From assembly GCF_964204645.1 (NCBI RefSeq), contig NC_134029.1:15890450-15954449 (forward strand): a DNA stretch of 64,000 nt, in the 5' to 3' direction. Of this stretch, positions 49,648-61,639 are shown piece after piece (the stretch's first letter is position 1; each line of letters begins with the position of its first letter). The notes beneath the pieces were generated by a model. That model did not search any database and was not told the origin of the DNA. It saw only the letters and a program-made list of their open reading frames with translations. This DNA comes from Tubulanus polymorphus. Lineage: Eukaryota > Nemertea > Palaeonemertea > Tubulaniformes > Tubulanidae. A program made the translations under genes and the position numbers.

Positions 49648-51372
49648 TATCAACCAACTAGTCAGTAACCTGTCTGTGGTTTAGTTTCACGATCGGATAT
49701 TTTCACAAACCACAGTCAGGAATGGGAAGGTCATTTTTGTATGAAATCTTCGTCAGCCAATTTGACTGACGAGTAATTTTCCTGGCATTTCATTGTCTCT
49801 TAAGATATCTGTCTAATTTTTGTTGTAATCGACGCACAACAGATTCGTAGTTTGTCTGATACCTATAACACCTCACCTGACGATCTTAATCCATGTGCAA
49901 ATCGGCCGTAAAGTGAGAGTAAATTTCCGTCCAGTCAACAGCTGCCATTTTGAAAATTACTGGAGGTGCTGGCACCTATGGACTGAGGCCAGGACAACAG
50001 CACAAACTAACGAAGCGAAACGACGAAATTTAAAAAAATTAAGAAATCAGTACTTATTTACATTTTTCTTTTACCAGAAATTTTATATTTCATTATTTGT
50101 TATGGAAAACACAAAGATTTGTAATAAAAGTTGGAAAACCATCAAAAATAAAAATTGTCGTTTCGTCTTGAAAGTTTTATATAAATCCTTGTAGGTCCCC
50201 TTGTCTTATCATGCCACATGTGCAATACAGAGAAATGGCGGCCAATGGCGAAATTTGTGGAGAAATTAATCAATTTCTCAAAATAATGTTGATTAATCAC
50301 TCGAAACATACATAAAATTGGATTATTTCGAAAGGTACCTGTGTTAGTTTGTGAATTAAGCCATTAATTGTGGACTGAAGTGAATAGAAAGTATATTTTT
50401 GAAGTGTTACTTTTTTCAACCGTGTTTTGGTCCTTGTCATCCCTAACGTTGGTACAAGCCTAGTTAGTTACCTAATCGTTGGTGGTAAGCTTTTTATAAT
50501 CGGATGGCTTATACCAACGTTAGGGATGACAAGGGCCAAAACACGGTTGAAAAAAGTAACACTTCAAAAATATACTTTCTATTCACTTCAGTCCACAATT
50601 AATGGCTTAATTCACAAACTAACACAGGTACCTTTCGAAATAATCCAATTTTATGTATGTTTCGAGTGATTAATCAACATTATTTTGAGAAATTAATTAA
50701 TTTCTCCACAAATTTCGCCATTGGCCGCCATTTCTCTGTATTGCACATGTGGCATGATAAGACAAGGGGACCTACAAGGATTTATATAAAACTTCCAAGA
50801 CGAAACGACAATTTTTATTTTTGATGGTTTTCCAACCTATATTTCAAATATTCGTGTTTTCCTTAATAGATAATTATATAATAATTTCTGGTAAAAGAAA
50901 AATGTGAATAAGTGTTGATTTCTTAATATTTTTCAATTTCGTCGTTTCGCTTCGTTAGTTTGTGCTGTTGTCCTGGCCTCAGTCCACAGGTGCCAGCACC
51001 TCCAGTAATTTTCAAAATGGCAGCTGTTGACTCGACGGAAATTTACTCTCACTTTACGGCCGATTTGCACATGGATTAAGATCGTCAGGTGAGGTGTTAT
51101 AGGTATCAGACAAACTACGAATCTGTTGTGCGTCGATTACAACAAAAATTAGACGGATATCTTAAGAGACAATGAAATGCCAGGCAAATTACTCGTCAGT
51201 CAAATTGGCTGACGAAGATTTCATACAAAAACGACCTTCCCATTCCTGACTGTGGTTTGTGAAAATATCCGATCGTGAAACTAAACCACAGACAGGTTAC
51301 TGACTAGTACAAGCCCATCCGATTATAAAAAGCTTACCACCAACGATTAGAGGTAACTAACTATCAACCAAC
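49648..51372. mobile_element. Large foldback element with ~797-bp arms and 11-bp flanking repeat
   Basis: Arms 49658-50454 and 50512-51307 are inverted copies of each other with few differences, around a 57-base loop (50455-50511). The loop sequence (GTTAGTTACCTAATCGTTGG...) occurs again, inverted, just outside the right arm at 51308-51361. TATCAACCAAC flanks the whole unit at 49648-49658 and 51362-51372, like a long target duplication of Mutator type. Any ORF in the arms is mirrored and shows no domain. Confidence 0.85.
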
Positions 51373-53978
51373 ATACCCGGTTATGCTAATTGACACTAAT
51401 CGGCTATATATAATCTAAATAGCTAATCTATTTCGATTTTGCTGGTTCATAAATAGGCCTTAGGTAAGCTTATCGAATAAACTACGAATTCGTAATTAAT
51501 ATCCCTAAATTCAACGTACTACCGCGCGCTGAACTGATGAAGGCGACCAATACCGAGGAGGAATCACGTCGTAAAGCATACAAAACAACTCTCACGTTCA
51601 ACTCACGTTTCAAGTTCAGCGGTGGAAACTTCCGGGGATTACCGTGCTTGCTACTTGCGACAACGAGACCGTGCGCGACAGTGGGGAAATGGGGATAGCT
51701 CCGAAAATAAACTTAGTCCAAAAGAGCTCGAAACAAGGTATATTTCTAAAAGGAAATATACCATTATGAGAATGCCGGTTTGCTAGCGTATCTATTTAAC
51801 ACCCGTATTGCTCGGGTTAGTTTTACTATCAACGGGTGGCGCTGTATGTAAATTTCACATAAATCAAAGACTTTCGGCTATTAAAACATCATAGTCAATT
51901 ACGGTAGTAGTGAACATAAAAAGATACAGTACAAAGATACAGTACGGTGTACAGTTAAGGACATGATTCCATAGGACCCATACCAGAGACATTTTGTTCA
52001 GACAAGGACTATTAGTTAAACACTAATCTTCATTTTCAGCGGCAATTAACGATCTGGTGAATTAATTAGTGATTCGGTCTTTCGGTGGTTCGAGATAAAA
52101 TGCCCGCAAAATAAGAACCTAACGAACCAGGGCTGACCACAAATTGCCCAACAGATAAATTTTCGAAACGACACAATCCAATCATGTTTGGTATCAAATG
52201 TGGCGTGGACCATGGTCTTTTAACTGACCAATGCATGACCAGTACTGACCATATAGTAAATTATTTGTTTGCAAACAATTAAGTTGTTTGGTGTCAAATA
52301 ACTAGATATGATGTGGGCATTAATCTAAAAATTGTTTAACTGACCAATGCTTGACCTGTACAGACCAGTTACCAGTGCTAACCAGAACCCCCATAAGTAA
52401 TTTATATGTTTAGTGAATCCTTCGTTAGTACTACTAGCTCTTACATCTAAATTTGTCGCTTGAAAAAGTCTTGTCCGATTTTTGTTGTAGGTAGCGAGCT
52501 AACATTGAAATTCCGCTAAAATGCATAAGATTTTTACGTAGGGTTTTGAACGAACAACGTTTCCATTTGTAATTGTAACGTGCGCATTTGAGCCTGTAAC
52601 GTGCACATTTCACTCGCGTGAACGTGCGTATCGGTACCAACATGCGAGACTTGTCAAACTTTTACGATCAAGACTTTTAAACTGAACAAAGAAGATATCA
52701 TATCATATTATATATACATGAATAGATGGAATTATAATGTAGTAGTTTTGAATGTTTCGTAGCTGCTGTCCACTGACCACAGATCAAAGCTAATCAAAGA
52801 TCAGTGAGAATTCAAACTTATGGTTAATTTTGAGTGATCACAACGCTAACCAATAGAGAAAGCTGTAAGGCCTAAGAAAAGATGCATTAAGTATAACATA
52901 TCTTTCAATATAATGATGAAGTATTCAACTGGCCATCACAACAATAGTTTGACTTATCTTAATGAAAAATACCGGAGTGTTAATGGGAAAACCTTGAATT
53001 CGAAACAATTCCACACTCAATTGTTTACTTTGAAAACACAATTTGCATTTTGTGGACATGTATTTTTTTCTGCACCAAAAGCATGAAGTATATTATCTTT
53101 GCTTGTAAAAATTTGAAATTTTGGGGAAGATTTTTGGCCTCGTTAACCTGTGAACACGTCCTTCATGTATTTTCTAAGACCGACCCTTGAAATAATGCTG
53201 AGAGTTTCGAGGATAATTTTGGTAGGATGTAAACTTAGGCTGCTTCGTATCCGTGGAGGGTTGCTAATTATTGATTATATACACAATAATCATAAGTACC
53301 ATGAGATTCGATAGAATATCGTTTTTCAATCATACGTACACGAATTATCGCGATATAAAGATAAATAATATGTTCATATACTTTCTACGTCTTAAACTGT
53401 ATATTTCTTTAGTAGTATAAATAAAGAGTGGATCAGCAGGCCACCTGAGACCATTCCACGATATAAGGTCAGTTGCCAAAAGTTAGTAAGTTTACCAGTG
53501 GATAGTTAACATTTATAATGACAATTAAATTTTCATTGCTAAAATAACTTTGTACTTGTTTACTCAAAAGCAGCGAATTGAAAATTAATTTAAACTATCT
53601 TTTGAGAAACGGGTCCCAGAGCTGTATCCTTTACTCCTGTAATAGAGGATGCAATCTATTTGCGACAAACAGCTAGTGCAAATAGCTAGAAAAGGTAACA
53701 ATAGTGCATTGGCAAACTTAGAGCAAGCGTACATTGGTTGTTTAGGTTTTTCGAAGGGGAGAATTTGTGGGAAAATCAATCATTACTGAGATATATCCGT
53801 GGCGAGCTTTTCCAGGGATTTAAAAAGTTGAGCAGTACAAAAGGAATTTTGTGTAGTCCAATATCCGTGATTACCTCTGGCGTGGAGAGATACAATCTAA
53901 AACCAACCCTAGAGTCAAATATTTTACCACAATTTTTTATGATCAATAAAAAGATTGAGTAATAGACATTCAAACACT
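51373..53978. other. Unassigned 2.6 kb
   Basis: No gene could be supported. A GC-richer piece near 51520-51720 might be a promoter or repeat. GTAACGTGCGCATTT-like words repeat near 52575-52630. Confidence 0.35.
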
Positions 53979-54219
53979 ATTGATACACCGGTCACAATCC
54001 TCTCTTTAATCGTTATCTATTAAAATACTTGAGTCAGGCCCTGGCGAGAGAACGTGTCCGTGCACAAATCCGAATGAATAAACTGAAATACCGGATGATA
54101 ATATTGAAGATAATATATTTTATTTACCTTGAACCTGAGAATGATTTTCCTAATCCCTATTATATGAATCCCTATCGTTCCGAAGCTTCTCCTGTCCTGC
54201 TGTCGACACTCGTCTTACT
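53979..54219. repeat. 241-bp direct repeat, copy 1
   Basis: Begins ATTGATACACCGGTCACAAT and ends CTGTCGACACTCGTCTTACT. A second copy lies 2.0 kb downstream. Confidence 0.85.
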
Positions 54220-55971
54220 AAGGTACAGATTCTCCCGATTGACTGCTCTCTCAAGATGCGGGTCCCTTTTATAGAAAGAATCGGCATTCTTAAAATACCG
54301 ACTCTCCCACTCGACTTTTGGCAAGGAGCAGCAACCTTACTGTCATGACTGTTTTGGTCATATAGAATTTGGCCTTAATGATTCGCTGATCTAAAATTAT
54401 TTTCAAAACTGATTTGCTAAACTAACTTTTTCCTTCCAACCCTCCTGTCATGACGCGTTGTGATTTACTCACTCCTTGCTAGTCGTTGTTGAGAGAGCAG
54501 CTATTGTCTGTGAATTACCAACGAGCGCATACAGACAACAGAAACTTCAGACAGCTAGTTTTAACATTTAACACAAATTAATTTTTCTAAAACATTAGCG
54601 ATTATTAACAATTTGTTCTTAAACAACATCTAGATTGCTCAAATTAATTATCTTTTCAAAACTTTGTTTTCTTTTCTAATTACAGTACAAATTCATTGTT
54701 TCTTTTTTAATTATTATAATTAACTACGATTCGGAATACATTGTGATTGATTATCAATTCTTAAATTATTTGAAATACTTATACTAATTATTTTATCTAC
54801 AATTTAACTAATTCTATTTTAATACAGGATAAGCAAAACAACCACATCTTCCTAAACTTCCGGTTTTTCCTTTTACGGAAGTAGCCGGGAATATCATCGA
54901 GTATCAGCGTGATCCCTTCACGAGCCTCATTATAAATACACTCCATTGTTCCGACCCAACCAAATATGGTTCCAACTATTTAAAAGTTTTATATAAAGAT
55001 TTTCTGAATGTTTGCCAGATCCCACAGCAGAAGAACCGAGAAAGAATTGTTGTTTATAGACTGATTTATGGTTGGCGTTGGTAGATGAAAGCATCAAACA
55101 AGAACTTTCGTAATTCTTACTACTAGTACGTTCTTGTCTGACGGCTTTAACGTAACCCCCACGCATACGGAAACAACATTAAGAACATTTCTAAATACTA
55201 CGAAACATTTTTCAGTTACTACGAAAATCTAGCTGTGGATCACTATTATCTAAATTCCACTCCATTTTAAACTCATTCATCTCTACACAAACTCCAACCT
55301 GTTGAACAGTCCACATTAAAATTAGGGACCACTATTCTTGCTCATCTACACACTGGCTACCAATCTAACAAAGGATTAAATTTGAGTGTTTGATGTTATA
55401 ACATGCACAATACCAGACTGAATTATGGATTCGGTTTCTACTTTTTAATTGAACATTTATATCACATATTGGGCATCATTCTTACCAGTATATATGGAAT
55501 AACCTATCCATATATCATGTTCAATTTTATATAATCTGACTTTTGAGATGTCATTCAATCAATGCATTCACATGCGATCGTCGCTTTCAATAGCCACCAC
55601 GGACTGGCTCCTTATTATTTCTTTGGCGATACCATTGGCGGACGATCCCACACGTTTCTTGCTCCAGCCCTAGAATGCTCAATATTCGTCATGAACCCCG
55701 ATTTGAATTTAAATTCAAAATACTCCCAAAACACACCTGTTAACTAGATTACTCTAAAACACCTTTATGTGCAAGAATCAGTGAAATTGGCGCTTTATCA
55801 GTTGTATTCATCATTCGTACCCACGAATCTCGTGTCGTATCCTATGAATGTGGAGACCCATCCTCGTAAAGAGAATGAATAGGCTCTGTTGCGTTCATAT
55901 CATTTGATATGAGGCTACGTGTCATCTTCAATTGAAATCACGTTGTTTTTTTAAAGGGTGGGCGAGAATAT
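54220..55971. other. Sequence between the two 241-bp direct repeats
   Basis: AT-rich, no domain recognised. A CCCTTTTATAG motif lies at 54264. The direct-repeat pair could be a small LTR-type or TRIM element, but TG...CA ends are missing. Confidence 0.35.
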
Positions 55972-56213
55972 ATTGATACACCGGTCACAATCCTCTCTTT
56001 AATCGTTATCTATAAAATACTTGAGTAAGGCCCTGGCGAGAGAACGTGTCCGTGCACAAATCCGAATGAAAAAATTGAAATACCGGATGATAATATTGAA
56101 GATGATATATTTTATTTACCTTGAACAAAGAATGATTTTCCTAATCCCTATTGTATATGAATCCCTATCGTTCCGAAGCTTCTCCTATCCTGCTGTCGAC
56201 ACTCGTCTTACTT
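55972..56213. repeat. 241-bp direct repeat, copy 2
   Basis: Same sequence as 53979-54219 with a few substitutions and small indels; the match breaks at the same place on both sides. Confidence 0.85.
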
Positions 56214-57706
56214 GCTGTCCCTTTCTAGCAATTTTATGATATCCTTCGAAATCTAAATTCTAAAAAGGAATCAGGCATATCTTCTTGTTTGACTAAATAT
56301 GAACTCAACAACAAGTGACACTCCCTTCAAAGGCGCCAAAGTAAAATCATGTGTCGAGTGGAGATGATATTGTGTCAGAATTTCTTCAAAATCGGAGAAA
56401 ATTGAATATTTTGAAAATAATCATTTTACATGTATGTTTAAATCCGTTATAACTGGAGCAATTTTCATGAAAAAATATCTATGGAATCAGCGAAATGTAA
56501 TTAAGAAGAATACTATGTTTAAAAAGTTATCAAAGACATTTGAAAAAAGTTTTCTGAATTCGTCAACTGTTAAACTAGTAACAACCAGATGTGTTCCCAT
56601 TTAACCACCGACCGCGAGCCGAGTCGATGTGCGATGTGCCCTACACTGAAATCTCAAGTGCTATACAACCCTTTTTTAGGTGCCTCTGAATGTCGGCCGT
56701 TAAAAAACTGAACAATTCCCATTTAGAAAGGGCCTACGTAGTTAGAGAAAATTCAAGATGTGTATATCGTGTGATACAGGCTCCATATTTCATGTGCGTT
56801 TGGAATTTAACCTTGTTTATAACGAAACACGCATGTATTTATGCTATTTTAGATTTAAAAAGAGCGCACGAAAGTGTTTCATGAGACCCGCAAATAACGT
56901 CAAGTTATTCATGCATTTTTGATTTATATGAATAAATTTCGCTTCGAAATCTTTAAATTTCTCAGGTGGACTATTCAATAAATTCACAACAGTCCATTAT
57001 GGATTATAGTTTGACGCCAATCGCTCTTTTAAAGATCTTTCTTTCTCGAAGAACGATTTTCTTAAAAACTTTGATTATGGCGAATCTTTTATGTGTCCGA
57101 TAGTTAAACCTTCGGGTATTATACTAGAACACAAATTTTTAAGATATTCATAACATACTGAAGGATATCACAGTTTATACCCGAAGATATGCAGTTGGAT
57201 AGAGCTTTTTGTTTCGACTCGCATGCGACAGTAAAAACGGTACTTGATATAATAAGTGAACTTCATCATTGATATTTTCACTAATCTACTTGAATTCCAA
57301 AAAAGAACTGACAATGAAAAAGGGTTACAGCTGTGACTGATATCACTCCAAATTTCAATTCCTATGAACACTTTTCATATAAAGAAAACTATTAACGAAA
57401 CAGTTTTTAAAGGCGAAGAATCCGCGTTACCATCGAATTTTCAAAACTTGAAGGAATGGTTAATGCCTCGGTGACCACTGGTCTAGTACGCGGTTTTCTG
57501 AAATGAAAGTGGCCAAGTCTAAAGAACAACTATTGTATCACATGATTTCAAATACTAGGAACCCAATGCGTGTAATGATTTAATTAATTGGTATCGCGCA
57601 GATTGGTTGAAAGACGGGTGTTAGTCACCTTGTGATTTAATTGTTTTTCATGCATCGATTAATTAATCTTATTATAACTTATTTGTAGGCGCTTCCCGCA
57701 AACATT
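56214..57706. other. Unassigned 1.5 kb left of the second Polinton-like terminus
   Basis: No coding region or known repeat recognised. Confidence 0.35.
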
Positions 57707-57859
57707 AGTAATAGGGGTTTAGTTGTTTCATACCAAAGGTCGAACGGTCGAGTGAGTAAAAAATTTAAAAAAAATTCTCGCACACTCGAATTTATTTTTT
57801 ATTTTTTACTCACTCGCCCCGTTCAACCTTTGATATGAAACAACTAAACCCCTATTACT
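57707..57859. repeat. 153-bp hairpin terminus of the Polinton-like element
   Basis: Outer arms AGTAATAGGGGTTTAGTTGT... and their complement, then inner arms CAAAGGTCGAACGGTCGAG / CTCGCCCCGTTCAACCTTTG, around an AT-rich centre. The two arms (about 54 bp each) differ at only a few positions. The centre ATTCTCGCACACTCGAATTT is shared with the hairpin at 12.1 kb. Confidence 0.85.
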
Positions 57860-57938
57860 CTTAAAATATTCATATATATGAATAAAATATAAATGAATAA
57901 CTTCTAAAATCAATTTTAATAAAAATTTTAGTATTAAA

Positions 57939-59042
57939 ATGGAAGCAAATAAGTACTACTGTTCAACATGTAAAATCAATATAGATAAATCCCAAAAAGC
58001 AAGACACAATAAAACTAAAACACATTTAGAGAATAAATTGAAATTAGAATATAAAGATGATATATTAGAAATTAAATTAGATGAATTAAAGAATGAAAAA
58101 GAAACATACAAATGTGATACATGTAATCAATCATTCAGTGATAAAAGATATTATAATGAACATTTAAAATCTTAAAGCCATATTAGAAATATGAATAATG
58201 ATATTTTAGGTGAAGATTATTTTGATGAAGATAATGATAAGAAACATAAGACAATTAAAAGAATAAGAAATAAATTAAACAATAAAAGACCATACATGGA
58301 AGATGTAAGAAAATATATTAATTCATTAGATAATAAAAAAGATATAGAGATAACCGAAGCAATTAAAAGTGATATTGGCCCAGCAGCTATCGAGTTTAAA
58401 TTTCATAAAGGAGAAAAATTAGAAGAAAATAAAAACCATTTAGAAAATATGAAAGAAATAATAAAAATAATTACAGATGTTGAATACCCTAAAATTAGTA
58501 TATCTTCTAAAGTTAAATTCATAAAATCTGAAGATAAACCAATATATGATATAAATTCTCATTCACAACATATTATATCTAAACAACATATAGATGAAAA
58601 ATTAGATAAATGTTATAATGAAGTAAAAACTAAAATAGAAGAGAAATATTTTGAAGGATCAGGTTTAATATTTGATGAAATAATATTTATGACTTTACAT
58701 GTGTATAACACAAAATATAATAAGTTAACTAAATCAAAACCAATTGATGAAAATAATTTATCATATTATAAAGAACCAGATATTGAAGCATCGAGTTATA
58801 TTAAACTACCATTTAAAACTAATGCTGTAATAAATGTACAAAATCTTGATGATAAATGTTTTCTATGGGCAATTATAAGTTGCTTACATCCAACAGAAGA
58901 TATTACACATAGTTTTAGATTAACTCATTATAAACCATTTGAAAATAATTATAAGATAGATAAGTATCCTGTTATAATTAAAAACATCCCAAAAATAGAA
59001 AGAGATAATAATATAAAGAATATAGCTGCAAAGCAGCGATAA
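57939..59042 (+). pseudogene. Zinc-finger plus polymerase-side ORF of the Polinton-like element, one nonsense codon, truncated
   Basis: ATG at 57939 opens a frame with two C2H2-type fingers (CSTCKINIDKSQKARH, then YKCDTCNQSFSDKRYYNEH). A TAA at 58173-58175 interrupts it, and the same frame goes on to 59042. Later parts are Lys/Asp-rich, then SSYIKLPFKTNAVINVQN and DDKCFLWAIISCLHP, a block I associate with the region just before the DNA polymerase of Polinton-like and related elements. No polymerase motifs follow because the element ends there. Codon use is strongly AT-biased, unlike the neighbours. The function of this N-terminal region is not established. Confidence 0.55.
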
Positions 59043-59052
59043 CGGGTTTTCT
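59017..59052 (+). repeat. Repeat terminus with GCTGCAAAGCAGC hairpin
   Basis: ATATAGCTGCAAAGCAGCGA... GGGTTTTCTG is the same sequence, inverted, as 16258-16291, where it ends the tandem-repeat element. Here it lies at the truncation point of the Polinton-like ORF. Confidence 0.7.
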
Positions 59053-61639
59053 GAGCAGGCGTGCTATTCATAGTTTGAAAAGTGGATAATAGAAATATAT
59101 CAATACGGGATACGCATTTGACGTGTCAAGTCACACCAATGCGGTTTAACATAACATAATTTATAGTTATAGTCAAATTGGGGGTTACTCGGGTCGTTTA
59201 GTTGTCTGCGGAGTCGAGTAGATTGGTTACCCGTCTGTAACATTGGTTACGGAAACGACTCGTCAGCTTGATGAGTTGTATGTATTATGATTGTGCGCCA
59301 CCTGCATCTTCCGAAATAATGTTCATATAATTATTTGAAGGGAGGATTGAAATCAATTATCAACGTACATCTGAATATGTAATAGTCCTTAGTAACTTTC
59401 TGTTGCAGAGGGCAAAGAAAAGATTTTGAAATTATTTAATTAAAATATAAATTTTATTTACGAAAACTATTATGGTCAGTACAAATTGAAAATTCATAGT
59501 GTATTTTTAAGAACAAGCTTACATAGCTTACAGAATACATCACGTACATTTGAATTTTATAAGTGATGGGTAAAAATCAACGTGTGACAGAAAAAAATGT
59601 AGTTAATTATTTAACAATATCGAAATACGTGCTCTCTTTTTAAACTAATGGAGTGATACGCAATTAATCACATGGCCTGTATTAAAAGATAGAACATACA
59701 AGTTGGATATTTATAAGTCGAAACATGTGAACAGAAACTAAAACTTTGATTTCAGTGACCAGTATCGAATTACACAACGACAATTGGCTTTAAACTCAAC
59801 AAACATTATTAAAGAATGTTTCAAACAAAATGCTTTATATAACGACATGAATAAACTTGTTTTACAAAACAAGAAAGTACATTTTGAACTTATGAATGGT
59901 CGAATCCCATTTATTCACAGTAACCTGTGATGTGGCGATCCTCACGGAGCGGGACCTGGTGGCGCTGCACCCCGCCCCCTTCGCGCTGAGAAATATCTTA
60001 TTCCCAGTCAGCAAAGACAGGTTCTAAGGACTTTTTCTATTTACATTTGAATTGGATGGTCATCTTGCGTAGGAGTCAGTTTGTCATCGAAGCAATACAG
60101 TCTAACTTGTTGACGTCTCAGATGCAGCGGGGCAGGGCGGTCATTATATTGTGGACTTATCCAAATTACACTTACACAGCCCAACGTGTTTCAGTGTGTA
60201 AACTCCGTCGTACTCGGCATTATAAGACAGTGAGGAATTGAGTTTTTAGTCACCTGAGCCCTCGGCTTGATTCGACCAAAAAGACCTTAACTGACTTCAC
60301 AGAATTTGATTATGAGTCAAGGATTTTCTAATTTTCTGAATGCGTTCTCTGGTTTTAAGATCAATTCAAATTCAATCTTCAAAATATTTTATTGAAAGAA
60401 ATTCTACTGAAGACAGATTTTGAAATGAAGGATATATCCAGGCAAATAATTACAGCAAAATCAACTGATGATCTTCGGCTAATTTGTCTACCCCTGATGA
60501 TTGAAGCATTTTGGTTACTCGTGCCAATTAGTCAGCCACAGTCGATTTTCATGCCATCTGACCTCTTTCCATCTGTAATTAAGCAATCAAATGTAAGAAT
60601 TAAGGTAACGTGGGGTGACTTGGCCATATGTCTTTAAAATCAGATATTCTTAATCACTTGATTGCATAATCATTCCCCCAATTATTATGTTTGATAGTAT
60701 GGACCATAGGTTATCTTGTACCTGTCATTAGTTAGCCAAAGTGCTATGGATGATTTGTATAATCAGGAGTAAACGGGAATTATTGTGTGACCAAGTCACC
60801 CCATACAACATGGGTGACTTGGTCAGTGCATGGGGTGAATTGGTCATATTAGCTATAATACATGTATATGACAACCCATGGCCCTACCCTCAGGAGAAGT
60901 TTTATTCTGACCGGTGTAAAATGTTTTTACCCACCGGTACCTTGGTCAAAAGATAAAAAGGATGGTTTTGCGATTGCAGAGATCTCCTATAAGCTTAGTA
61001 GAAGTGTTCCGCAATTACTTCTGCAATCATAGGTTACTTGTGGACCACTGACCATTATACTGAACAAGATCATGCTGCGACTAAATTCATTGTTGTTAAT
61101 GACTAGTAGGCTTGGGTAGTAAATGGGTCTGTTTCTGGATCCCTTGATTAGACAGTCACATGCAGAAAATCCTGTTTTCCGATATAATACAACGGTATGC
61201 TAGAATAAAAACGCTACAAATAGGGTGTAATGTTTGTGGTGTTTTCATTCTAGCATAATAACTTCAGGAAACCTTGATAACTCTGACGTTACAGGGTTAA
61301 ATCCCATGCTCTATAAAAACCATAGTCTGAACTGAAAATGACTCTCTCTTGAATAAAAGTAATGAAGGCTGATGGAATGTAATCTTTCAAACAGAACCTT
61401 GCTATATTTTTTTATATCTGACAGAATACCTCATAAATCTATGCTATATACATGCATTATCAACTTTTCACATAAGTACAGTTGTGTGTTATGCCAGAAT
61501 TTATTCAAATCTATTCATAGACAATCTTATTCAAGAACACTAAACAATCAAATTTTAGTAAAATTCTAACGATCAACAAAACATGAATAACGGCAACTAA
61601 TTGCTATATAACGATAAAACACAAGTACGTAGAACAATA
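59043..61639. other. Unassigned 2.6 kb upstream of the pogo-type ORF end
   Basis: No gene could be supported. Variants of GGGGTGACTTGGTCA recur four times at 60610-60850, in both orientations. A CpG-rich patch is at 59930-59985. A 62-bp imperfect hairpin lies at 61196-61257. Confidence 0.4.
61196..61257. repeat. Short inverted repeat (TATGCTAGAATAAAAAC)
   Basis: TATGCTAGAATAAAAAC and its near-complement GTTTTCATTCTAGCATA flank a 28-base centre. It may be a small MITE or the end of the pogo-type element. Confidence 0.55.

Larger units (their letters stand above)
57707..59042 (+). mobile_element. Polinton-like element fragment, polymerase-side end
   Basis: A palindromic terminus (57707-57859) is followed by an AT-rich leader and a long ORF. 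From ATTCATATATATGAAT through ATAAATGAATAACTTCTAAA to the ATG, the leader closely matches (in reverse) that of the element at 8-12 kb, so both are ends of one family. The ORF after it differs, as expected for the opposite side of such an element. The fragment stops at about 59042, where a repeat end also found at 16258 begins. Confidence 0.6.

Noticed and set aside
50427-50669. 80-codon ORF across the centre of the large foldback
   Set aside because: It spans the hairpin loop and both arms, so it is a by-product of the palindrome.
57168-57371. Small minus-strand ORF left of the Polinton-like terminus
   Set aside because: No similarity, no leader, AT-rich composition; expected by chance.
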